Shown here: positions 55,304 to 64,000 of the stretch, piece after piece
How the letters are laid out: every line of letters starts with the position of its first letter
How positions within the stretch are numbered: the first letter of the stretch is position 1
Program-made: the position numbers and the translations under genes
The notes under the pieces: model-generated
Databases searched by the model: none
What the model was told of the DNA's origin: nothing
What the model saw: the letters and a program-made list of their open reading frames with translations, nothing else
DNA from: Propionibacteriaceae bacterium P6A17
GTDB lineage: Bacteria > Actinomycetota > Actinomycetes > Propionibacteriales > Propionibacteriaceae
Assembly: GCA_000619965.1 (NCBI GenBank)
Contig: JHVD01000007.1
Location: forward strand, 62,001-126,000
Length of the DNA stretch: 64,000 bases
Direction of reading: 5' to 3'

Positions 55304-55519
55304 CGATGTCCTCCCTATGGACCTCGATCTTTACATAAGCAACTTTCGTATGTCATTGGGTTGACGGAAAGTCGCCAGACCGGAAGCCCGACGGCGGCGA
55401 CGCGGCTGGGTCATACCGGCATGTCGGGCATGCACATGACCATCGCGTCGGCGCTGAACCGCGCCGACGCGACGTCGCAGGGGGATGGAGGGCAGGGAGC
55501 GAGCCGAGCTCGGCCCGAA

Positions 55520-55571
55520 GACACGGTGTGAGGTTGTGGTTGGTGCTCCAACCACAACCTCACACCGTGTC
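55520..55571. repeat. Perfect 24-bp inverted repeat (long hairpin)
   Basis: Arms of exactly 24 bases flank a TGCT loop; the inner core is GGTTGG TGCT CCAACC. It lies after the 52-residue gene's end and before the importer promoter, so it may terminate the persulfide operon. A second, related palindrome is at 61087. Its unusual length and conserved core distinguish it from the other terminators here. Confidence 0.85.
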
Positions 55572-55598
55572 TGGCGGCTCAGCCGGGTGCCTGGCGGC

Positions 55599-55757
55599 TC
55601 AGCCGAAGATCTTGCCGAGGAAGCCCTGCTTGGGCTCCGCGGCGTGGCCTTGGCAGCGCTCCTTCTTCGGCACGCCGGCGAGGGCCTGCTCGATGTGGTT
55701 GCCGCAGCCGGCCCAGGTGGGCTTGCCGCACTGCTTGCAGGTGACGCGTCGACACAT
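55599..55757 (-). CDS. Small 52-residue Cys-rich protein (MCRRVTC family)
   Basis: Too short for ordinary ORF calling: MCRRVTCKQCGKPTWAGCG then HIEQALAGVPKKERC with a CxxC/CGxC zinc-ribbon-like pattern and a C-terminal AEPKQGFLGKIFG. Such short actinobacterial proteins with this N-terminus are known but uncharacterised. Stop at 55599-55601. It lies just downstream of the CoA-disulfide reductase-rhodanese gene on the same strand (48 bases). Confidence 0.75.
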   Translation of the reverse strand: MCRRVTCKQCGKPTWAGCGNHIEQALAGVPKKERCQGHAAEPKQGFLGKIFG

Positions 55758-55805
55758 GGTTGGTGCTCCTTCTGGGGTTGGTGTCGGGATGGATGGGAGG
55801 GTGGA

Positions 55806-58171
<2,366 letters not shown>

Positions 58172-58280
58172 GCCGGAGCGGTCGTCGGGGCGTCCCTGGC
58201 CGAACCCTCACGGGCGGCACCTGCGAGCACCCACCTGCACCCCCTCGCTTGCTAGCGTCACCTCGAACAAGGAGACGCCC

Positions 58281-58664
58281 ATGCCAGATGCCCCGTCCCG
58301 CCTCGGCGCCGCCGTCGAGCACACGCTCGGCCAGCTCACCGACGACGCCCCCGCCTCCCCGCCACCCCCGGTCTCCGCGCGAGTCTCCGCGCAGGACGGG
58401 GCCATCGTCGTCACCTCCGATGGGGCGACGATCACCGTCGAGTTGACCGAACCACTGCGGCTCGACGCCACCCGCCTCGCCGCCGAACTCACCCGCGCCG
58501 CCAACGCGGCACTCGAGCAGGCGCGCGCGGCCTTCCTCACGCAGCTCGACGACGCCCCCGCCGGCCCGACGTCGCTCGCCGGTCTCGGCGAGGAGCTGGC
58601 GGCCGCCTACGACGCCGAACTGCGCGCCCTCGACGCCCGCATCGACCGGCTGGCGCCGCAATGA
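58281..58664 (+). CDS. Cluster C: YbaB-like protein
   Basis: A 127-residue protein with the YbaB/EbfC-type strand-strand-helix ending: ARVSAQDGAIVVTSDGATITVEL and RLDATRLAAELTRAANAALEQARAAF. The N-terminus is a helix-plus-Pro-rich lead. ATG at 58281 has AAGGAGACGCCC. First gene of a five-gene operon; the next gene overlaps by ATGA. Export-partner role is inferred from clusters A and B. Confidence 0.7.
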   Translation: MPDAPSRLGAAVEHTLGQLTDDAPASPPPPVSARVSAQDGAIVVTSDGATITVELTEPLRLDATRLAAELTRAANAALEQARAAFLTQLDDAPAGPTSLAGLGEELAAAYDAELRALDARIDRLAPQ

Positions 58665-58978
58665 GGCGGGAGTTCTCGCCCAGCTCATGGCACGACGGAG
58701 GCCACGCCGTCGACGCGGCAGCCCTGGACTTCGCGGGCGCGGCAGGCCCCCTGCTCGGCAGGCTCGGCAACGTGACGGACACCGTCGCCGCCCCCACGAC
58801 TCGCACGGACGCCGCCGTCGTGCAGATCCTCGTCGCACTCAACGCGGCCGCGCTGCAGACCGTGCAGGGCATCGCCGACGGGCTGATCGCCGAGGGCGGC
58901 GTCATGGCGGCCACCGGGAGCGCCTACGAGCGCTGCGAGGCCGCCAACGAGTCCCTCGCGAGAGCGGTGGGCTGCTGA
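58661..58978 (+). CDS. Cluster C: EspC-like helical protein
   Basis: A 105-residue small helical protein (AAALDFAGAAGPLLGRLGN; AAVVQILVALNAAALQTVQ; SAYERCEAANESLARAVGC) resembling EspC/ESX-associated WXG-family members. Coupled on both sides: ATGA overlap with the YbaB-like gene and TGATG with the next. No signal peptide. Likely a co-secretion partner of the toxin (inference). Confidence 0.65.
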   Translation: MRREFSPSSWHDGGHAVDAAALDFAGAAGPLLGRLGNVTDTVAAPTTRTDAAVVQILVALNAAALQTVQGIADGLIAEGGVMAATGSAYERCEAANESLARAVGC

Positions 58979-59457
58979 TGGGCCTCCACCTTCCCGCAGC
59001 ACTGCGTGAGGCGCAGGCCTTCGTCGGTCTCCCCTTCCCCGCCACGGACGAGTCGGCGCTGCGCGGGCGCGCCGACGAGTGGGAGCGTCTCGCCACCCTC
59101 GCCGCGGACGCCGAGCAGCAGGTGGCACGAGCCTCCGACGACGTCGCCCGGCGCAACCTGGGTCCCACCGTCGACGCCTTCGCAGAGTTCATGGCTTCCG
59201 GCGGAGGCAACGTCGGGTCGCTGCGCGACTTCCAGCGGGCCTGCCGCGCCGCAGCCGCCGCGCACGTCGTCGCCGCGACGATGGTCCTCGCCGTGAAGAC
59301 CCTGATGATCGCGCAGCTCGCCGTCGTGCAGTCTGCGCTCACCGTCGCCAAGGCAGTCCCCCAGGCCGTGCCCTGGGCGTACCAGGTCCGCCAACAGGCA
59401 TTCGTCGTCCTGCAGCGGGCCGACGCGATGACCGCGCAGCAGTTGAGGGCAGGCTGA
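58978..59457 (+). CDS. Cluster C: CpnT-N-like targeting protein
   Basis: A 159-residue helical protein that resembles the N-terminal targeting domain of CpnT-type T7SS toxins: FVGLPFPATDESALRGRADEW near residue 12, followed by long helices and a W-x-x-x-R end (AVPWAYQVRQQAF). In CpnT this domain is fused to the toxin, but here it is a separate gene directly before the nuclease, coupled by TGATG. It may act as a detachable loader. Confidence 0.68.
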   Translation: MGLHLPAALREAQAFVGLPFPATDESALRGRADEWERLATLAADAEQQVARASDDVARRNLGPTVDAFAEFMASGGGNVGSLRDFQRACRAAAAAHVVAATMVLAVKTLMIAQLAVVQSALTVAKAVPQAVPWAYQVRQQAFVVLQRADAMTAQQLRAG

Positions 59458-60131
59458 TGGCCAAGCGCTACCCACCGGAGATAGTCGACCTCGCCAACGG
59501 CGGCATGTTCCGTCGCGTCGTGGGCCAGCAGTTCAACCACAAGCCGGTCCCCAAATCGCTGCAGGGCGTCGACCGGGACGAGTTCGAGCAGCACCTCGAC
59601 GACGCCGAGGCCGAGGCCAGACGTCGCCACGGCAACGTCACCGACAAGCGCAAGAAGTACGTCGGCTCCACCCCGAGCAAGTGGAGCAGCGTCGGCAAGG
59701 ACGTCCTGGAGCGCATGCACGACGAGGACCCATCCGGCGTCAAGAACATGCCGTCGGGCCCGCCCGAGAGCTGGACGCGCGAGCAGCTCGGCCGCGTGAA
59801 GGTGCGCGGCGAGGACGGCAACTGGTATCCGTACTCGGAGCTCGACATGGGCCACTACCCCATCGACGCCGTCGTCTACTGGAACAACGTCGGCCGCTTC
59901 CACGGCCCCAAGGCGCCGGAGGTGATCGCCTGGATGAACGACCCCGACAACTACCTCCTCCAGCCCGGCCCGATCAACCAGGGCGACGGGCGCATCATGG
60001 GCGCGTCGGGCTTCACGTATCAGCCGCCGGTACGACTGCCGGACGGGGTCGACATCCGCGACGTCGAGGGGCCCGTGCTCGAGGCGCTGAAGGACTTCAA
60101 GGGACAGCCGGTCGATCGGGCCGATGAGTAG
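59457..60131 (+). CDS. Cluster C: GH-E family nuclease toxin
   Basis: A 224-residue protein whose C-terminal ~130 residues form a GH-E (HNH/EndoVII superfamily) nuclease: NWYPYSELDMGHYPIDAVVY (catalytic GH), RFHGPKAPEVIAWMNDPDNY (catalytic E) and LLQPGPINQGDGR. The N-terminal ~90 residues are basic and helical (KPVPKSLQGVDRDEFEQHL; RKKYVGSTPSKWSSVGKDVL). It lies between the targeting gene and the immunity gene, the classic polymorphic-toxin layout. It probably degrades nucleic acid in competitor cells. Confidence 0.85.
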   Translation: MAKRYPPEIVDLANGGMFRRVVGQQFNHKPVPKSLQGVDRDEFEQHLDDAEAEARRRHGNVTDKRKKYVGSTPSKWSSVGKDVLERMHDEDPSGVKNMPSGPPESWTREQLGRVKVRGEDGNWYPYSELDMGHYPIDAVVYWNNVGRFHGPKAPEVIAWMNDPDNYLLQPGPINQGDGRIMGASGFTYQPPVRLPDGVDIRDVEGPVLEALKDFKGQPVDRADE

Positions 60132-60140
60132 GATCGCAGC

Positions 60141-61082
60141 ATGACGAGACCAACCGTGGACCCGGCGCTCGAGGAGCGCCTCGACGCGCTGATCGGCGAG
60201 GGATTCGACGCCCGCGACGCCTCCGACGTGGCGGGCGCGATCGCCAAGTGGACGGCCGCCTGGGAGCTGCTGCCCGAGCCGAAGCTCCAGTGGGACTACT
60301 ACGGCCAGGCCCTCACCCTCGACCTGACGAAGGCCTGCATCGAGGCCGACGACCTGGCGCAGGCCGCGACGTGGGTGGAGCGGCTCGACGAGGCCTACCG
60401 CCCCCACAACGACAACACGCGGATGCTCGTCGACTTCGAGAAGGCGAAACTCTTCCACAAGGCCGGCCAGCCGGATCTCGCGTACGCCTACTTCGACGCG
60501 ATCTACAAGGTCAAGGGCAAGAAGGTCTTCGACGCGACGACGCCCGACCACTACGAGTTCTACCGCTCCCACACCCCGACGACGCCCTCGCAGCCCGCCA
60601 GCACCGAGGCCGGGTGGGCAGCCAAGGTGCCGGCACCGTCGGGGGGCATGGCGCGCGCCGAGCTCGACGACGCCGCGCACGAGCGCGTGACGGCGCTCAT
60701 CGAGGAGGGCGATGGCTTCATGGAGGTCGACGCTCCGCAGGCCGCGGCAGAGAAGTACGTGGCGGCGCTGGAGGCGCTGCCGCAGCCGTACACGCAGTGG
60801 GAGCACGCCCTGATCGCCTACGTCGCCCTCGCCGACGCGTGCCTCGCGCTCACGCAGTACGCGGAGGCCGAGCAGGCTGCGCGCTTCGCCTTGCAGTCCC
60901 CCGACGGTCAGCGCAACGGCTACGTGTGGCTCCGACTGGGCGATGCGCTGCGCGGGCAGGGCCGCGACGCCGACGCGCTCGAGGCCTACACGGGCGCCTA
61001 CATGCTCGAGGGCGAGGAGCTGTTCGACGGGGAGGACGCGGCGCTGGCCGAACTCGACGCGGCCGGGATTCGCAAGCGCTGA
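60141..61082 (+). CDS. Cluster C: TPR-like immunity protein, internally duplicated
   Basis: A 313-residue helical protein directly after the nuclease. Two similar halves are visible: LDALIGEGFDARDASDVAGA with AWELLPEPKLQWDYYGQAL and AATWVERLDEAY (residues ~11-75), and VTALIEEGDGFMEVDAPQAA with ALEALPQPYTQWEHAL and EAEQAARFAL (~180-260). This TPR-like fold is used by several immunity proteins. ATG at 60141. It presumably blocks the cognate GH-E nuclease inside the producing cell. Confidence 0.75.
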   Translation: MTRPTVDPALEERLDALIGEGFDARDASDVAGAIAKWTAAWELLPEPKLQWDYYGQALTLDLTKACIEADDLAQAATWVERLDEAYRPHNDNTRMLVDFEKAKLFHKAGQPDLAYAYFDAIYKVKGKKVFDATTPDHYEFYRSHTPTTPSQPASTEAGWAAKVPAPSGGMARAELDDAAHERVTALIEEGDGFMEVDAPQAAAEKYVAALEALPQPYTQWEHALIAYVALADACLALTQYAEAEQAARFALQSPDGQRNGYVWLRLGDALRGQGRDADALEAYTGAYMLEGEELFDGEDAALAELDAAGIRKR

Positions 61083-61086
61083 GCAC

Positions 61087-61132
61087 TGGGTGTGTGGAAG
61101 TGGTTGGTCCTCCAACCACTTCCACACACCCA
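61087..61132. repeat. Perfect 21-bp inverted repeat (long hairpin)
   Basis: Arms TGGGTGTGTGGAAGTGGTTGG / CCAACCACTTCCACACACCCA around a TCCT loop; the core GTGGTTGG TxCT CCAACCAC matches the palindrome at 55520. Placed 4 bases after the immunity gene stop and before the convergent fba terminator. Confidence 0.85.
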
Positions 61133-61215
61133 AGCCCGGCGACGCGGAAGGGGCGCCGCGAGGCGCTCGACGGCCTGCAGCGAGTTGCGGTCGGCCGACG
61201 ACACCCCGCCAGCGA

Positions 61216-61258
61216 CGCGGAAAGGGCGCCCTCCCGTCGGGGAGGACGCCCTTCCGGC
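61216..61258 (-). terminator. Terminator after fba
   Basis: GC-rich hairpin around GGAAAGGGCGCCCTCCC and GGGAGGACGCCCTTCC with one mismatch, 14 bases past the fba stop on the minus strand. Confidence 0.75.
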
Positions 61259-61271
61259 GTCTCGTGTCAGA

Positions 61272-62294
61272 TCACTTGAGCGCGGTGCCGGCGGAGCGCA
61301 GCGCCTCGCAGGCCTCCACGACGCGGGCGGCCATGCCGGTCTCGGCCAGCTTGCCCCAGGTGCGCGGGTCGTACATCTTCTTGTTGCCGACCTCGCCGTC
61401 GATCTTGAGCATGCCGTCGTAGTTCTTCAGCATGTGGTCGACGACGGGGCGCGAGAACGCGTACTGGGTGTCGGTGTCGACGTTCATCTTGATGACGCCG
61501 TAGTCGACCGCGTCGGAGATCTCCTGCGCGGTGGAGCCGGAGCCGCCGTGGAAGACGAGATCGAACGGGTTCTCCTTGCCGTACTTGGCGCCGCACTCGG
61601 CCTGGATCTCCTTGAGGATCTCCGGACGCAGCTTCACGAAGCCGGGCTTGTAGGCGCCGTGCACGTTGCCGAAGGTGAGGGCCGTGATGTAGCGGCCCTT
61701 CTCGCCGGTGCCGAGCACCTCGAGGGTGCGCATGCCGTCGGCGACGGTGGTGTAGAGCTTCTCGTTGATCTCGCCGGTGACGCCGTCCTCTTCACCGCCG
61801 ACCGCGCCGACCTCGATCTCGAGGATCAGCTTGGCCTTGGAGGTGCGGGAGAGCAGCTCGTCGGCGATCTGGAGGTTCTCCTCCACCTCGATGGCGGAGC
61901 CGTCCCACATGTGGGAGTTGAACAACGGGTCCTCGCCGCGGTCGACCATCTCCTGCGAGATGGCGATCAGCGGGTTGACGTACTTGTCCAGCTTCTCCTT
62001 CTGGCAGTGGTCGGTGTGGAGCGCGATGTTGACGGGGTAGTTCTTGGCGACCTCCTTGGCGAACTTCGCCAGCGCCACGGCGCCAGTGACCATGTCCTTG
62101 ACGGTGGCCCCGGAGGCGTACTCGGCGCCGCCGGTGGAGACCTGGATGATGCCGTCGGAGCCCGCCTCGGCGAAGCCGCGCATGGCGGCGATGACGGTCT
62201 GCGAGGAAGTCACGTTGATGGCCGGGTAGGCGAAGCGGTTCGCCTTGGCCCGGTCGAGCATTTCGGCGTAGACCTCGGGAGTTGCAATGGGCAT
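61272..62294 (-). CDS. fbaA: Class II fructose-bisphosphate aldolase
   Basis: A 340-residue zinc-dependent glycolytic aldolase. YPAINVTSSQTVIAAMRG, IALHTDHCQKEKLD (zinc histidine), FGNVHGAYKPG and LVFHGGSGSTAQEISDAV are diagnostic. ATG at 62294 follows AAAGAGGCCCCA. Actinobacterial class II-A type. Confidence 0.96.
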   Translation of the reverse strand: MPIATPEVYAEMLDRAKANRFAYPAINVTSSQTVIAAMRGFAEAGSDGIIQVSTGGAEYASGATVKDMVTGAVALAKFAKEVAKNYPVNIALHTDHCQKEKLDKYVNPLIAISQEMVDRGEDPLFNSHMWDGSAIEVEENLQIADELLSRTSKAKLILEIEVGAVGGEEDGVTGEINEKLYTTVADGMRTLEVLGTGEKGRYITALTFGNVHGAYKPGFVKLRPEILKEIQAECGAKYGKENPFDLVFHGGSGSTAQEISDAVDYGVIKMNVDTDTQYAFSRPVVDHMLKNYDGMLKIDGEVGNKKMYDPRTWGKLAETGMAARVVEACEALRSAGTALK

Positions 62295-62402
62295 TGGGGC
62301 CTCTTTCTCAAGTACTGCCAATTGTCGTCTCCCAGCCTATCGTCCAAGTTGCGTCGGACGTCGGGCAGGGGCGGCATTGGCCGGGAGTCTCGCCGGGGCG
62401 GC

Positions 62403-62939
62403 TCAGGTGAGCACTTCGAGGCGGCGCCCGTCGAGGTGGTGGGCACCCAGGGAGACGGCTCGGATGGTGGAGTCGATGACCGCCGGCGACGCGTCGAGCA
62501 TGCTGAGGGGCACTTCGACGGCGGGCTTGCCGTCGACGATGACGGCCAGTCTCGGCCCTGCCCCGCCCCGGCCGCCGACGACGGTGACCGCCTCGATGTC
62601 GGCCCAGCGCATGGCCTGCTGTTCGGGCCACCGGAAGGCGAGACCCTCCGGGTCGATGAAGAAGCTGACGCCCTCCTCGATGCGCGCGAGGTCCTTCTTC
62701 GCGCGGCTGAGCCCGACGAGGTTCACGACGAGCCACGCCACCGAGCTCGCCACCCAGAGCGTGATGAACGCGCCGAGCCCGACGGGGCCCCAGTCGGGGC
62801 GTGCCCAGAGGAGGATGGCGGCGAGGATCCCGAGCGAGAGGAACGTGGAGAACCATCGCCAACGCAGCGCGCGCCGCTGGTGCGTGACCCGCGCCGCCGT
62901 CGGGAGCGGCGTCAGATTCACCGCAAAGCGTTCCTGCAT
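62403..62939 (-). CDS. PH-like-domain membrane protein
   Basis: A 178-residue protein with two N-terminal membrane helices (FSTFLSLGILAAILLWA; LGAFITLWVASSVAWLVVNL) then a bacterial PH-fold domain (FFIDPEGLAFRWPEQQAMRW; IEAVTVVGGRGGAGPRLAVI). ATG at 62939, or GTG at 62948. No partner known; convergence with fba terminator. Confidence 0.75.
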   Translation of the reverse strand: MQERFAVNLTPLPTAARVTHQRRALRWRWFSTFLSLGILAAILLWARPDWGPVGLGAFITLWVASSVAWLVVNLVGLSRAKKDLARIEEGVSFFIDPEGLAFRWPEQQAMRWADIEAVTVVGGRGGAGPRLAVIVDGKPAVEVPLSMLDASPAVIDSTIRAVSLGAHHLDGRRLEVLT

Positions 62940-63012
62940 GCCCGTCACTCTAGCGCCAGCGCTCGGCAAGCGGTCCGGCGAGCGCGCCGAGCCGGGCGGC
63001 GGCCCCTCGGCG

Positions 63013-63636
63013 TCACCGGTGCTGCAGGGACCAGTGGTACATCGCGATCGCGGCGGCGGCGCCAGCGTTCATGGAGCGCGTCGAGCCGTACTGCGTGATC
63101 GCGACGAGCCGCTCGCAGCCGGCGACCATCGCGTCGGTGAGCCCCGGCCCCTCGGAGCCGAACACCAAGCAGCAGCGCTCCGGCAACGCAGCCCGCTCGA
63201 GCGGCACCGATCCGGGCAGGTTGTCGACGCCGATCGGCGTCACCCCCTCGGCCGCCAGCCACGCAAACAGCGTGGCCTCGTCGTCGTGGTGGATCACGTG
63301 CAGGTAGCGGTCGGTGACCATCGCGCCGCGACGGTTCCAGCGCCGCTTGCCGACGATGTGCACGGCGGCGACGTTGAAGGCGTTGGCGGTGCGCACCATG
63401 GAGCCGATGTTGAAGTCATGCTCCCAGTTCTGGATGGCGACGTGCAGGGGCGCGCGGTGCCGGTCGAGGTCGTCGACGATGGCCTCCAGCCGCCAGTAGC
63501 GGTAGTGGTCGCGGACGTTGCGACGGTCGCCCTCGCGCAGGAGTGCTGGGTCGAGCCGGGGGTCGTCGGGCCACGGCTGCGGGTGCGGGCCGACGCCGAC
63601 CGTCGGCGCGGTGGGGTCGTCTGGCTGCTCACTCAC
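63013..63636 (-). CDS. TrmH/SpoU family RNA 2'-O-methyltransferase
   Basis: A 207-residue SPOUT methyltransferase with WEHDFNIGSMVRTANAF, VFGSEGPGLTDAMV and YGSTRSMNAGAAAAIAM motifs, the three family signatures. It modifies ribose in tRNA or rRNA; target not deducible. Short, like TrmH-type tRNA (Gm18) enzymes. Confidence 0.9.
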   Translation of the reverse strand: MSEQPDDPTAPTVGVGPHPQPWPDDPRLDPALLREGDRRNVRDHYRYWRLEAIVDDLDRHRAPLHVAIQNWEHDFNIGSMVRTANAFNVAAVHIVGKRRWNRRGAMVTDRYLHVIHHDDEATLFAWLAAEGVTPIGVDNLPGSVPLERAALPERCCLVFGSEGPGLTDAMVAGCERLVAITQYGSTRSMNAGAAAAIAMYHWSLQHR

Positions 63637-63702
63637 CGCGCCAGCCTACGGGGTCGCGGACAGCGCGTGGCAACTGCTTGGCGGGCGCAATAGGCTGAGC
63701 GC

Positions 63703-64000
63703 ATGGTCAACATTGCATTCACGATCGCGGGCTCCGAGGCCAGCGGCGGCGCCGGCGCCCAGACGGACATCAAGACGTTCCACGAGCTCGGCACCTTCGG
63801 CGTCATCGCCCTCACCTGCATCGTCTCCTTCGACCCCAAGAACGACTGGGGCCATCGCTTCGTGCCCGTCGACGCACAGGTGATCCGCGACCAGATCGAG
63901 GCCGCCACCTCGGTGCACGACATCGACACCGTCAAGATCGGCATGCTGGGCACGCCCGCGACGATCGCCGCCGTCGCCGATGAGCTGGGCAAGCGCGAGT
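63703..64000 (+). CDS. Pyridoxine/pyridoxal kinase (ThiD-like), cut by window
   Basis: First 99 codons of a ribokinase-fold enzyme: MVNIAFTIAGSEASGGAGAQ, KTFHELGTFGVIALTCIV and DPKNDWGHRF. The GSEASGGAGAQTD loop and the DPKN.W segment resemble the PdxK/ThiD type B6 kinases of firmicutes more than HMP kinase ThiD, so pyridoxine or pyridoxal is the likelier substrate. Start ATG at 63703; the end is outside the window. Confidence 0.85.
   Translation, partial: MVNIAFTIAGSEASGGAGAQTDIKTFHELGTFGVIALTCIVSFDPKNDWGHRFVPVDAQVIRDQIEAATSVHDIDTVKIGMLGTPATIAAVADELGKRE

Noticed and set aside
55331..55353. Operator for the ROK regulator upstream of the importer
   Set aside because: ACATA...TATGT arms are short and imperfect; not above chance in an AT-rich gap.
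55755..55790. Third copy of the palindrome core near the 52-residue gene
   Set aside because: Only a half match (GGTTGGTGCTCC) with no inverted partner.

Overview
The window is high-GC DNA with short intergenic gaps, many GTG/TTG starts and ATGA/GTGA/TGATG overlaps, typical of an actinobacterium. A complete transcarboxylase set (5S, 12S and 1.3S subunits of methylmalonyl-CoA carboxytransferase, 44456-48179) points to the Propionibacteriaceae, which make propionate by the Wood-Werkman cycle. CarD, SenX3/RegX3, DUF3027, DUF3263 and DUF4032 genes fit this. Genus cannot be fixed from the sequence alone.

Layout: 1-1477 purine permease (cut by the window edge); 1560-2731 DUF3027 and cold-shock genes; 2782-4617 nagB preceded by a decayed nuclease toxin/immunity pair; 5560-6770 NUDIX and CutC; 6827-9506 ApbE, FMN-binding protein and ferric-reductase-like flavoprotein; 9568-13437 UbiB kinase and an orphan groEL under two CIRCE operators; 13509-16214 secretion-type cluster A (YbaB, Gly-repeat protein, WXG-like protein); 16280-18516 HExxH protein, DUF3263, manA and tRNA-Thr; 18533-22263 methyltransferase, VTT membrane protein, MsmK-type ATPase and small conserved genes; 22476-25053 secretion-type cluster B; 25238-30256 metB-like, DUF4032, cysS, rlmB; 30346-37325 DUF222/HNH, lipoprotein, glyA, ispD-ispF-carD; 37548-41622 lipoprotein, regX3-senX3, phoU, gpmA; 41687-44306 ATL-like, SDR, AI-2E transporter; 44456-48179 transcarboxylase; 48404-55303 GDSL hydrolase and a sugar ABC/alpha-galactosidase/ROK operon; 55599-58171 a persulfide-type operon (CoA-disulfide reductase-rhodanese, thioredoxin, CstR-like repressor); 58281-61082 an intact toxin/immunity cluster C; 61272-64000 fba, PH-domain protein, TrmH methylase and a B6 kinase (cut by the edge).

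The most unusual theme is a set of type-VII-secretion-like cassettes. Clusters A, B and C each pair a YbaB/EbfC-fold protein with helical WXG/EspC/CpnT-like proteins, in translationally coupled operons, with no ESX core machinery in the window. Cluster C ends in a GH-E family nuclease and a TPR-like, internally duplicated immunity protein. A broken version of the same nuclease/immunity pair lies about 55 kb away beside nagB: the nuclease has a one-base frameshift and the immunity gene an in-frame TGA. This looks like gain and decay of interbacterial toxin modules within one replicon.

Other systems also cooperate. The MsmK-type ATPase at 20135 could energise the sugar importer at 53480-55303, which has no ATPase of its own and whose binding-protein gene is frameshifted at the lipoprotein signal junction. 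RegX3/SenX3 and PhoU flank three 11-bp PHO-box-like repeats. The CstR-like repressor diverges from thioredoxin/CoA-disulfide reductase across a 16-bp palindromic operator.
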